DNA of 64,000 nt from Bifidobacterium avesanii (GTDB lineage Bacteria > Actinomycetota > Actinomycetes > Actinomycetales > Bifidobacteriaceae): assembly GCF_009299475.1 (NCBI RefSeq), contig NZ_WBSN01000006.1, forward strand, positions 62,001-126,000, given 5' to 3'. A program made the position numbers and the translations under genes. This document shows positions 18,958 through 26,450 of this stretch, piece after piece. The notes below the pieces were generated by a model. That model was not told where the DNA came from, ran no database searches, and was given only the letters and a program-made list of their open reading frames with translations. Each line of letters opens with the position of its first letter. The stretch's first letter is position 1.

Positions 18958-19755
18958 ATGACCGCGAACAAGTACAACTTCGAAGGCAAGGTCGTCATCG
19001 TCACCGGCGGCGGCACCGGAATCGGCCGCGCCATCACCCGCGGATTCCTCGACAACGGCGCCACCGTCGTGGCCGTCGGCATCCGCCGCGAACCGCTCGA
19101 GGAGACCATCAAGGGCTACGAGAAGGGCCACCTCCACCAGACCGACGTCTCCAAGCACGAGCAGGTCGCGGAGCTGGTCAAGTCCGTGGCGGACGAATTC
19201 GGCCACATCGACGTCGTCGTCTCCAACGCCGGCATCTTCGAGGGCGGCGAGATCGAGAACGTCTCCGATGAGGTCTGGCACAAGCTGTTCTCCGTCAACG
19301 TGGACGGCCTCTTCTACCTCACCAAGGAGGCCCTGCCCTACCTCAAGGAGTCGAAGGGCAACATCGTCGTCGACACCTCCGTCTCCGGCCTGTTCGGCGA
19401 CTGGGGCCAGACCGCCTACAACTCCACCAAGCACGCCATGAACGGCTTCGTGCGCTGCGTCGCCCTCGACTACGGCCAGTACGGCGTCCGCATCAACGCC
19501 TTCGCCCCGGCCTTCATCGAGACCGACATCAATAAGGAAGTCTGGACCGACCCCGAGCGCCTCAAGCCCTACATCGAGCGCGTCGCCCTCGGCCGCACCG
19601 GCAAGCCCGAGGACTGCGCCGACCTCGCCCTCTTCCTCGCCTCCGACGGCGCCAAGTACCTCACCGGCCTCGTCGTCCCCGTGGATGGCGGCACCACCGC
19701 GGCCACCGGCCAGGGACGGAACAACTACGAGAACGACACGCGTTCCGTGCTGTGA
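18958..19755 (+). CDS. Short-chain dehydrogenase/reductase, probable sugar dehydrogenase
   Basis: The 265-residue classical SDR has the NAD(P) loop TGGGTGIG near residue 16, SNAG, and catalytic Y154 and K158 in AYNSTK. The ATG at 18958 follows a purine-rich GAGAGGCAGGA; an in-frame GTG 75 bases upstream lacks one. Downstream lie an amidohydrolase of the sugar-lactonase kind and a RhaM-like protein. The SDR may therefore oxidise L-rhamnose, L-fucose or a related aldose to its lactone. This is inferred from context only. A long palindrome begins on the base after its stop codon. Confidence 0.8.
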   Translation: MTANKYNFEGKVVIVTGGGTGIGRAITRGFLDNGATVVAVGIRREPLEETIKGYEKGHLHQTDVSKHEQVAELVKSVADEFGHIDVVVSNAGIFEGGEIENVSDEVWHKLFSVNVDGLFYLTKEALPYLKESKGNIVVDTSVSGLFGDWGQTAYNSTKHAMNGFVRCVALDYGQYGVRINAFAPAFIETDINKEVWTDPERLKPYIERVALGRTGKPEDCADLALFLASDGAKYLTGLVVPVDGGTTAATGQGRNNYENDTRSVL

Positions 19756-19850
19756 CCATTGCGATGGAGCGTCCGCGGCGTTACCGGAGGCTCGACGTAC
19801 TGTTGTACGCCTTCGCCTCCGGTGCCTGGCGGCCGCACGCATCGCAATGG
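19756..19850. repeat. Long nested palindrome, family II copy A
   Basis: Outer arms CCATTGCGATG and CATCGCAATGG enclose a second stem (ACCGGAGGC at 19783 with GCCTCCGGT at 19815) and a GTAC–TGTT–GTAC core. The core GACGTACTGTTGTACGCC is almost the same as in copies at 19867 and 25294. The element starts on the base after the stop codon of the SDR gene. The 19756–20222 gap contains no credible gene. Confidence 0.85.
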
Positions 19851-19866
19851 CCACAGTGTGGTGTTC

Positions 19867-19951
19867 ATGATGGAGCGTCCGCGGCGTTGCTCCTCGGTCG
19901 ACGTACCTTCGTACGCCTTCCCTCGGTGCGTCTTGAGGACGCGCGCATCAT
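19867..19951. repeat. Long nested palindrome, family II copy B
   Basis: Outer ends ATGATG and CATCAT, with inner GCGTCC/GGACGC and the core GACGTACCTTCGTACGCC. It shares ATGGAGCGTCCGCGGCGTT with copy A at 19764. A third left arm (GTGACCATTGCGATGG at 19961) repeats that of copy A but has no matching right arm, so a truncated copy follows. Confidence 0.75.
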
Positions 19952-20222
19952 TCATTTCACGTGACCATTGCGATGGGGCATCCGCGGCGCCCGCATAGGC
20001 GCGGCGCGCGGCGAGGCGCTCCGATGATGGGTCGCGCGCGGCGGCGACGAATGCCGTGCAATGCGCAATCGCATGAAGGCCGGGGCGGCATACGCCATGT
20101 TGGACCGCAGGTTTGGCCGAACGGCCTCGATCATATCTGGCATGGCGTGCGCCGCCCCAACCCGGCAATCCGTGATGCCGCGAGCATAGTCGTATATTCA
20201 GTCAGCAAAGGAGCTACGAGCC

Positions 20223-21194
20223 ATGACGCTCGGCGAGGACTATCAGGAACCGGTCAAGGGCCGGCTGTACACGATCATTCCGGAGGACGACGAGCGCGCC
20301 GCCGCGCCGCGTCCCTTCATCGACACCCACGTCCACCTCATGAAGACGAGCCTGTACTCGTGGTTCAACCCGTCGAAGGCCGCCACGTTCGAGGGGCCGT
20401 GGGATCCGCTGTTCACGGCCGGCGACTATCTGGCCGACGACCTCAAAGCCGAGCTGGAGGGGTCCAACGCGTCGATCGTCGGCGCCGTGCACGTGCAAGC
20501 CAACGCCGACGACCCGGTCGCCGAAGTGGAGTTCGAGCAGCGCATGAGCGAGGAGAGCGGCCTGCCGATCATGATCGTGGCCGGCGGCGACCTGTCCGCG
20601 CCCGGCATCGAAGGCGTGATCGAACGCGAGGCGTCCTACGCCAACACGCGCGGGTTCCGCCAGAACCTCAACATCCATCCACACCCCCTGTACCACTACG
20701 TGGATAAGTCGTACATGGACGACCCGGCGTGGCTGCACGGCCTCGGACTGCTGGGCAAATACGGCCTGAGCTTCGACATGCAGCTGTACCCCACGCAGTT
20801 CGCCCGCGCGATCGAGGTGATCGACGCCCATCCGGACACGCTGTTCGTCATCAACCACGCCGGCATGCTCGCCGACCGCACCCTCGCCGGCTGGCGGCTG
20901 TGGAAGAACGGCCTGTACGAACTCGGCAAGCGTGACAACGTGGCGATCAAGATCTCCGGCCTGCCGTCCATGGACCACTACTGGACCATCGAAAGCATCA
21001 AACCGGCCGTGTTCACCGTGCTCGACGCGTTCGGAGTGGACAAGGTGATGTTCGCGTCCAACTTCCCGGTGGACAAGCTGCACTGCTCGCTCGTCGACCT
21101 GGTGCACGCCTACGTGCGCTGCGTGGAGGATCTGAGCCGGGGCGAGCAGGACGCCCTGTTCGTGGACAACGCCCGGAAGTTCTACCGTTTCTGA
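20223..21194 (+). CDS. Amidohydrolase-2 family, probable sugar-lactone hydrolase
   Basis: The 323-residue TIM-barrel metal hydrolase shows DTHVHL near residue 36, FVINHAG near residue 220 and the terminal FASNFPVDK with its conserved Asp. This is the PF04909 pattern seen in L-fucono- and L-rhamnono-lactonases and other lactonases. AAAGGAGC precedes the ATG. Between the SDR upstream and the RhaM-like protein 25 bases downstream it would open the lactone made by the SDR. Other amidohydrolase-2 activities, such as decarboxylation, cannot be excluded. Confidence 0.75.
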   Translation: MTLGEDYQEPVKGRLYTIIPEDDERAAAPRPFIDTHVHLMKTSLYSWFNPSKAATFEGPWDPLFTAGDYLADDLKAELEGSNASIVGAVHVQANADDPVAEVEFEQRMSEESGLPIMIVAGGDLSAPGIEGVIEREASYANTRGFRQNLNIHPHPLYHYVDKSYMDDPAWLHGLGLLGKYGLSFDMQLYPTQFARAIEVIDAHPDTLFVINHAGMLADRTLAGWRLWKNGLYELGKRDNVAIKISGLPSMDHYWTIESIKPAVFTVLDAFGVDKVMFASNFPVDKLHCSLVDLVHAYVRCVEDLSRGEQDALFVDNARKFYRF

Positions 21195-21219
21195 CCCGTC
21201 CCGAAGGAGCAAGCATCCC

Positions 21220-21909
21220 ATGCCCACCATCGAACGCGCCTCCTACCGCGCATTCCTCAACCCCGATGCCGCGGACGGGGACGTCGCCCGCGCAGCCGAC
21301 CGTTTGCGCGCGGACGCCGAACGTCTCAAGACCGGGTCCCGCGTGCTCACCGTCTGCCTGACCCGCTACGGACGCCAGCTGTTCCTGTACGTGGAGCACA
21401 TCGTGCCCGAGCATCCCGCGCACGAGGCCATGGCCGCCATCACCGGCTTCCCCGACGCCCAGGGCTGGTTCTCCGGCCTGATCCGCCCGTACCCGCAGTT
21501 CGGCGGCGACGTGGACTGGGCGTACATGCACCCGGCGTTCTGGTCCGACGAGCCGAAGGACGTGGACTCGTTCCGCCGCGCGCAGGAACCCGACGCCCGC
21601 TGCGGACGCATCGCGCACTTCTGGCCGGACACCGTGGTCGACTACGTGCTGCACCACCAGCTCATCGTGCAGGAGGGACTGGCCATGGGCGACCGGTACC
21701 AGTTCATCTCCGTGCTCGACGACGTGGCGTTCAGCTACTTCGAGACCCCGCGCGACCGCGAGCGGGTGAACATCCGCCGCGAGGAAAGGGAATCCAAGGA
21801 AATCCAGCGCTGGCTCGACGTGGACCCGTTCAACCACTTCGACCACTTCGATCCCGGCACACTGGAGCGCGATTTCCTCATCATCGACACCCTCGTCTCC
21901 GTCGGCTGA
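21220..21909 (+). CDS. Unknown protein, possible two-domain RhaM-like mutarotase
   Basis: I do not recognise the full 229-residue protein. Its second half contains VVDYVLHHQLIVQEGLAMGD followed by YQFISVLDDVAFSYFE, which resembles the core of L-rhamnose mutarotase (RhaM, about 104 residues: YxxHHxxIxxxLxxxGxxxYxIxLxxxxLFxYxE). The first half has a weaker copy (LRADAERLKTGSRVLTVCL then LFLYVEHI). It would thus be a tandem ferredoxin-like alpha/beta protein. GAAGGAGC lies before the ATG, and the gene is 25 bases after the amidohydrolase, so one operon is likely. Function is inferred. Confidence 0.5.
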   Translation: MPTIERASYRAFLNPDAADGDVARAADRLRADAERLKTGSRVLTVCLTRYGRQLFLYVEHIVPEHPAHEAMAAITGFPDAQGWFSGLIRPYPQFGGDVDWAYMHPAFWSDEPKDVDSFRRAQEPDARCGRIAHFWPDTVVDYVLHHQLIVQEGLAMGDRYQFISVLDDVAFSYFETPRDRERVNIRREERESKEIQRWLDVDPFNHFDHFDPGTLERDFLIIDTLVSVG

Positions 21910-21970
21910 GCGGCCGCGACGCCCGTGCCCGGGGGTCGCGGCGACTACGTAGTGCGTCCCGGGCACGTAC

Positions 21971-22085
21971 TTCCGATTCGTGTGGTGGTTTTTCGGTGAT
22001 GCGCCGAGTATCGGCGGCTCCATTGCGGCCATATTCCACGACGGCTACTCGGCGGGTCGCGGAAAATCCACCACACAAATCGGAA
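21971..22085. repeat. Long imperfect palindrome at a convergent junction (family III)
   Basis: Left arm 21971–21994 (TCCGATTCGTGTGGTGGTTT) and right arm 22063–22085 match with few mismatches. A second stem lies inside (CGCCGAGTA with TACTCGGCG). It sits between the convergent RhaM-like gene and araC-type gene and may end both transcripts. Confidence 0.75.
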
Positions 22086-22140
22086 ATACCATGCGTGCGT
22101 GGCATTGTATCCGCCCCGCACGCGCCCGCACGGCATAGTT

Positions 22141-22173
22141 GTTGCCGGCGAAAGACGGTTTTCCGCCGGCAAC
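22141..22173. terminator. Hairpin after the AraC-type gene
   Basis: GTTGCCGGCG and CGCCGGCAAC form a 10-bp perfect stem with a 13-base loop, 15 bases beyond the stop of the minus-strand regulator. No long T-run is present, so termination is plausible but unproven. Confidence 0.5.
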
Positions 22174-22188
22174 TGCCGATTGTTGCCC

Positions 22189-23079
22189 TCACATTGCGTG
22201 GGCGAAACGCACCACGTCCGGCTCGTCGCCGGCCTTGAGGAAGTCCTTGGGCGTCATGCGGAATTCCCGCTTGAAACAGCGCAGGAAATGGGTGTACGAC
22301 TTGAACCCGCACATGCGGTACACGCGCTTGGCGTTGCCGTACTCGCGCAGCAGGTCCTTGGAGCGGATGAGCCGCTTGGTGAGCGTGTACTCGTGCAGGT
22401 TCACGCGCATGTGCTTCTTGAATTCGCGGCTCAGATAGTACTTGTTGATGTAGAAGCGCGCGGCCAGCGCGTCGAGCGAGAGGTCCTCGTCCAGGTGGTC
22501 GCCGATGTAGTTCATCACGTCGCCGATGAGCTTGGGCACGGTGGAGCTTTCCGGCGTGATGTCGTTGTCCGCGCTCATCACGGCCTTGTTGAGCATGATC
22601 ATGAGCTCGATGAACCGCTGCTCGTACATGAGGTCGTCGCCGTAGCCCCTGCCGGGGTTCTCGTCGAGGCGGGCGATCCGCTCCGCGAGCTCGTCCGGGT
22701 CGAGCCGGATCACGCGGCTGACGGGCTTGCCGTAGTGCCGGAAGCACGCGGTCAGGTCGGTGGCGGGGGAGGAGTGGTCCTTGAGGTACTTGTCGGTCAC
22801 GTACACGTACGCGCGCTCGTAGTAGTCGGACGACTGGCGCATGATGTTGTGCAGGTCGTTGGCGTTGACGAGCGTGACGGTGCCCGGCGTGGTCTCGTAT
22901 TCGTCGCCGTCGAGGTAGAACACGCCGGAGCCCTTGAGTACGCAGTTGATCTCGTAGAAGTCGTGGTAGTGCAGGGGCATGTCCGCCGCCACGTCCTGGT
23001 TGACGTGGAAGACCTCGAAGCGGTCGGTGATCATGGGGTTGACGGCCACGGCCGGCCGGGATGGCGTGATTGCTGGCAT
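22189..23079 (-). CDS. AraC-family transcriptional regulator
   Basis: The 296-residue protein has an N-terminal cupin sensing domain (MPLHYHDFYEINCVLKGSG) and a C-terminal pair of helix-turn-helices (LSLDALAARFYINKYYLSREFKKH; CGFKSYTHFLRCFKREF). Such proteins usually activate sugar genes when they bind their ligand. The ATG at 23079 was chosen for its AGGAGGGGA ribosome site; an in-frame extension upstream would not match the family. It is divergent from the GH105-type gene. A 30-base motif in the shared gap recurs before the CE12 gene (37681), making this the best candidate regulator of both loci. Confidence 0.85.
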   Translation of the reverse strand: MPAITPSRPAVAVNPMITDRFEVFHVNQDVAADMPLHYHDFYEINCVLKGSGVFYLDGDEYETTPGTVTLVNANDLHNIMRQSSDYYERAYVYVTDKYLKDHSSPATDLTACFRHYGKPVSRVIRLDPDELAERIARLDENPGRGYGDDLMYEQRFIELMIMLNKAVMSADNDITPESSTVPKLIGDVMNYIGDHLDEDLSLDALAARFYINKYYLSREFKKHMRVNLHEYTLTKRLIRSKDLLREYGNAKRVYRMCGFKSYTHFLRCFKREFRMTPKDFLKAGDEPDVVRFAHAM

Positions 23080-23130
23080 GTCCCCTCCTGCGTCGTTTTC
23101 CTCATCGGCGATGACGGAACCCAGATTACA

Positions 23131-23160
23131 ACAATGGATAGTCACTTGGCAAAAACTGCG
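23131..23160 (+). promoter_or_regulatory. Shared 30-bp motif, candidate AraC-protein activator site
   Basis: 21 of 30 positions match 37681–37710, with AATGGATAGT unbroken and AACTG near the end. TATTCT directly downstream (23161) could be a −10 box, placing the motif over the −35 region, as for many AraC-type activators. It would serve the GH105-type gene at 23263. Confidence 0.6.
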
Positions 23161-23262
23161 TATTCTAGACCGCATGCCCGCTTCCGCCGCTCCCTACAAT
23201 GAAACCCGTGAACGGCGATGACGCCGCGACGAACAGCTTCCCGCACACAAGGAGGAACGGCA

Positions 23263-24372
23263 ATGGCCGACAGCGCGCTGCCACTCGGACGAGACGAAGT
23301 CCGCACGCTCATCGATCGCATGATCGACAACCTCGTCACTATCGAGGTGACCGACGGCAAGGGCCTCTGGGTCAACCCGGACGGCACCGTCGTGGACGAC
23401 AAGAGCTGGAAGGAGTGGAACTGGCCGCAGGGCGTGGGCCTCTACGGCATCTACAAGAACTACCAGATCACCGGCAATCCCAAGGCCCTCAAGACCGTGA
23501 CCGACTGGTTCGACCAGGCGCTCGCCAAGGGAACCCCGGCCAAGAACGTCAACTCCGTGGCCCCCATTCTCACGCTCGCGTTCCTCTACGAGCGGACCGG
23601 CGAGCCGAGCTACCTGCCGTACCTCGAGCAGTGGGGCGAGTGGATCTACAACGACCAGACCCGCACCGAGGGCGCCGGCATCCAGCACGTGACCCTGGCC
23701 GACGAGAACCACAACCAGCTGTGGGCCGACACGCTCGTGATGACCGTCCTCGCGCTCGCCAAGCTCGGCAAGGTGCTGGACCGCCCGGAATGGCTCGAGG
23801 AGGCCAAGTACCAGTTCCTCATCCACGCGAAGTTCCTCATGGATTCCGCCACCGGCCTGTGGTTCCACGGATGGACGTTCGACGACCGCAACAACTTCTC
23901 CGCCGCCCACTGGGGCCGCGGCAACTGCTGGGCCACCATCGCCATCCCCGAGGTGCTCGCCATGCTGGACCTCGACGAGCACGACGCCGTGCGCCGCTGG
24001 CTGGCCGAGGTGCTGCGCGAGCAGGTCGCCGCGCTCGCCAGGCTGCAGGACCCTGTCACCGGCATGTGGCACACCCTGCTCGACGACCCGGATTCCTACG
24101 TGGAGTCCTCCGCCACCGCCGGCTTCGCCTACGGCATCCTCAAGGCCGTCCACGAGCGCCTGATCGACGCCTCCTACGCCGACGTGGCCTACCGCGCCAT
24201 CAGGGGCCTCGCCGCCCGCATCAACGACGCCGGCGAGGTCGAGCAGGTCTCCATCGGCACCGGCATCGGCGCCGATCTCGACTACTACCGCAACATCGCC
24301 ATCACCCCCATGCCGTATGGACAATCGCTGACGGTTCTCGCTTTTACCGAAATGCTGGTATCGTATTGCTAA
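23263..24372 (+). CDS. GH105/GH88-type unsaturated glucuronyl/galacturonyl hydrolase
   Basis: The 369-residue enzyme has an alpha6/alpha6-barrel pattern: GLWVNPDG, WPQGVGLYGIY, NHNQLWADTLVMTVL with candidate catalytic D156, a second Trp-rich WGRGNCWATIAI, and GYGILK-like helices. Such enzymes hydrate the double bond of 4,5-unsaturated uronyl residues left by polysaccharide lyases, releasing 5-keto-4-deoxyuronate. No signal peptide is seen, so the substrate must be imported. The ATG at 23263 follows AAGGAGG. The next genes, dhuD and dhuI, use the released product. Confidence 0.85.
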   Translation: MADSALPLGRDEVRTLIDRMIDNLVTIEVTDGKGLWVNPDGTVVDDKSWKEWNWPQGVGLYGIYKNYQITGNPKALKTVTDWFDQALAKGTPAKNVNSVAPILTLAFLYERTGEPSYLPYLEQWGEWIYNDQTRTEGAGIQHVTLADENHNQLWADTLVMTVLALAKLGKVLDRPEWLEEAKYQFLIHAKFLMDSATGLWFHGWTFDDRNNFSAAHWGRGNCWATIAIPEVLAMLDLDEHDAVRRWLAEVLREQVAALARLQDPVTGMWHTLLDDPDSYVESSATAGFAYGILKAVHERLIDASYADVAYRAIRGLAARINDAGEVEQVSIGTGIGADLDYYRNIAITPMPYGQSLTVLAFTEMLVSYC

Positions 24373-24378
24373 GAGCTT

Positions 24379-24394
24379 GTGAAACCGGTTTCAC
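24379..24394. promoter_or_regulatory. Perfect 16-bp palindrome, LacI-type operator
   Basis: GTGAAACCGGTTTCAC is a perfect palindrome with a central CG, the form of LacI-family operators. It lies 92 bases before the dhuD start and just after the GH105 stop, so it probably controls dhuD. Neither LacI gene in the window can be assigned to it from sequence alone. Confidence 0.7.
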
Positions 24395-24485
24395 GCTGTG
24401 GACAACGACGTGCAACAGGATTGACTAAGCGGATAATTGAAGATTGAATGGAATCGTCACCGACGACACAGAAAGGAAGTCCATC

Positions 24486-25292
24486 ATGGCCTTCGATATG
24501 AACAAGTTCTCCCTTGAGGGCAAGGTTGCGCTGGTGACCGGCGCCTCCTACGGCATCGGTTTCGCCATCGCCTCCGCCTTCGCGGCCGCGGGCGCCAAGA
24601 TCGCCTTCAACGACCGCACCCAGGAGGCCGTCGACCGCGGCCTCGCCTCCTACAAGGAGGCTGGCATCGAGGCCCACGGCTACGTCGCCGACGTCACCGA
24701 CGAAGAGGCCGTCGACCAGCTCGTCAAGGACATCAACCGTGACCTCGGCACCATCGACATCCTCGTCAACAACGCCGGCATCATCAAGCGCATCCCCATG
24801 CTCGAGATGTCCGCCAAGGACTTCCGCCAGGTCATCGACGTGGACCTCAACGGCCCGTTCATTGTCTCCAAGGCCGTCCTGCCCGGTATGATCAAGAAGG
24901 GCCACGGCAAGATCATCAACATCTGCTCCATGATGTCCGAACTCGGCCGCGAAACCGTCTCCGCCTACGCCGCCGCCAAGGGTGGCCTCAAGATGCTCAC
25001 CCGCAACATCTGCTCCGAGTACGGCGAAGCCAACATCCAGTGCAACGCCATCGGCCCCGGCTACATCGCCACCCCGCAGACCGCCCCGCTCCGCGAGCGC
25101 CAGCCCGACGGCTCCCGCCACCCCTTCGACGCCTTCATCGTCGCCAAGACCCCGGCCGCCCGTTGGGGCACCCCCGAGGACCTTCAGGGCCCCGCCGTCT
25201 TCCTCGCCTCCGACGCCTCCGACTTCGTCAACGGCCTCGTCCTCTACGTGGACGGCGGCATTCTGGCTTACATCGGCAAGCAGCCCCAGTGA
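24486..25292 (+). CDS. dhuD: DhuD/KduD-type SDR, 2-keto-3-deoxygluconate-forming dehydrogenase
   Basis: The 268-residue SDR shows GASYGIG near residue 17, NNAGIIKRIPM, catalytic Y161 and K165 in SAYAAAKGGL, and CNAIGPGYIATPQT followed by the PDGSRHPF loop. These segments closely resemble the streptococcal dehydrogenase DhuD, also labelled gluconate 5-dehydrogenase, which interconverts 2,5-diketo-3-deoxygluconate and KDG. GAAAGGAAG precedes the ATG. The isomerase DhuI follows 281 bases later, after a palindrome and a terminator. A sugar-acid reductase of the IdnO kind is the alternative. Confidence 0.85.
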   Translation: MAFDMNKFSLEGKVALVTGASYGIGFAIASAFAAAGAKIAFNDRTQEAVDRGLASYKEAGIEAHGYVADVTDEEAVDQLVKDINRDLGTIDILVNNAGIIKRIPMLEMSAKDFRQVIDVDLNGPFIVSKAVLPGMIKKGHGKIINICSMMSELGRETVSAYAAAKGGLKMLTRNICSEYGEANIQCNAIGPGYIATPQTAPLRERQPDGSRHPFDAFIVAKTPAARWGTPEDLQGPAVFLASDASDFVNGLVLYVDGGILAYIGKQPQ

Positions 25293-25293
25293 T

Positions 25294-25400
25294 CAAATCG
25301 TGCGGCGGCGGAGCGCCTTCCGCCTTACGGCGGACTTGACGTACCTTCGTACGCCTGCGTCCGGCGACGGCGGAAGTCGCACGCGCCGCCGCACGATTTG
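25294..25400. repeat. Long nested palindrome, family II copy C
   Basis: Perfect 17-bp outer arms (CAAATCGTGCGGCGGCG with its complement at 25384) enclose an inner CTTCCGCC/GGCGGAAG stem and the core GACGTACCTTCGTACGCC, identical to the copy at 19867. As in copy A, it begins within two bases of the stop codon of an SDR gene. Confidence 0.9.
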
Positions 25401-25424
25401 ACGCGTGATTTGAACGGCAAAAGT

Positions 25425-25475
25425 GAATGACGGCGGCTTCGACGGCTTGAAGCCGCACGCGTCATTTCGTTTTTG
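25425..25475 (+). terminator. Intrinsic terminator after dhuD
   Basis: AATGACG…CGGCTTC pairs with GAAGCCG…CGTCATT, followed by TTTCGTTTTTGG. It separates dhuD from dhuI, so dhuI probably has its own promoter. Confidence 0.7.
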
Positions 25476-25573
25476 GACGGATTTTTGAACGAGACAACGT
25501 GCGGGCGGGCTGACGAGGGGATCTTCGTCCCCGCCCCGCCGACTGGATTCCAACGAAAGGAACGATCACACCC

Positions 25574-26209
25574 ATGCGCATCGCACTGATCAACGAGAAC
25601 TCCCAGGCCGCCAAGAACGGCCTCATCTACGGCGCCCTGAAGAAGGTCGCCGACGAGAAGGGCTTCGAGGTCGACAACTACGGCATGTACGCCGCCGACG
25701 ACGAGGCCCAGCTCACCTACGTGCAGAACGGCATCCTCGCCGCCGCGCTGCTCAACACCAAGGCCGCCGACTTCGTGGTCACCGGCTGCGGCACCGGCGA
25801 AGGCGCCCTGCTCGCCCTGAACTCCTTCCCGGGCGTCATCTGCGGCCACGTCGAGGACCCGCTCGACGCGTACACCTTCGCGCAGATCAACGACGGCAAC
25901 GCCATGGCCATCCCGTTCGCCCTGAAGAACGGCTGGGGCCAGGAGCTGCAGCTCAAGTACATCTTCGAGCAGATGTGGCTCGAGGCGCCGGGCTCCGGCT
26001 ACCCCAAGGAGCGCGTCGTGCCCGAGCAGCGCAACAAGAAGATCCTCGACGGCGTGCGCGCCGCGGCCTACAAGCCGCTCGTCGAGATCTACAAGGCCCT
26101 CGACCCGGAGCTCGTGAAGGGCGCCTTCGCCGGCGAGCACTTCAAGGAGCTCTTCGAGGCCCACGCCGAGGACGGCGAGATCAAGGACTACGTCCTGTCC
26201 CTCGTCTGA
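25574..26209 (+). CDS. dhuI: DhuI: RpiB/LacAB-family 5-keto-4-deoxyuronate isomerase
   Basis: The 211-residue protein starts MRIALINENSQAAKN and carries VTGCGTGEGALLALNSFPGV followed by DPLDAYTFAQINDGNAMA, the RpiB/LacAB fold in the longer form found in streptococcal DhuI. That enzyme isomerises 4-deoxy-5-keto-uronate to 2,5-diketo-3-deoxygluconate and replaces KduI. Its place after the GH105-type gene and dhuD gives the three steps in order. GAAAGGAACG precedes the ATG. No KDG kinase or aldolase gene lies in the window. Confidence 0.85.
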   Translation: MRIALINENSQAAKNGLIYGALKKVADEKGFEVDNYGMYAADDEAQLTYVQNGILAAALLNTKAADFVVTGCGTGEGALLALNSFPGVICGHVEDPLDAYTFAQINDGNAMAIPFALKNGWGQELQLKYIFEQMWLEAPGSGYPKERVVPEQRNKKILDGVRAAAYKPLVEIYKALDPELVKGAFAGEHFKELFEAHAEDGEIKDYVLSLV

Positions 26210-26340
26210 TCCGGTTGCGGCCGACGGGCTTCTGCCGGCCGGTGCGGCATCGTTCGGTCGTCCGGGCGCGCGTCTGCTACCGTGGCGCGCCCGGGCATCC
26301 CGGGCATCTTCCTCTTCTCTTTCCTGATTATTTCCTTCCG

Positions 26341-26376
26341 AAGGCCGACCAGCCCGCCCGCTGGCCGGCCTTTTGC
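26341..26376 (+). terminator. Intrinsic terminator after dhuI
   Basis: AAGGCCGACCAGC and GCTGGCCGGCCTT form a stem with a six-base loop, followed by TTTTG. It closes the uronate genes and isolates moxR. Confidence 0.8.
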
Positions 26377-26450
26377 CTGCGGCGGAACGGTCAGCCGCCT
26401 TTCAGCATTCTCCGATACAATCGGCGCATCAGAGACCAAGGGGGACGACG

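Noticed and set aside
19756-19990. A CRISPR array suggested by repeated palindromic units
   Set aside because: Units are long, unevenly spaced and self-complementary throughout, with no spacers of constant length and no cas genes.
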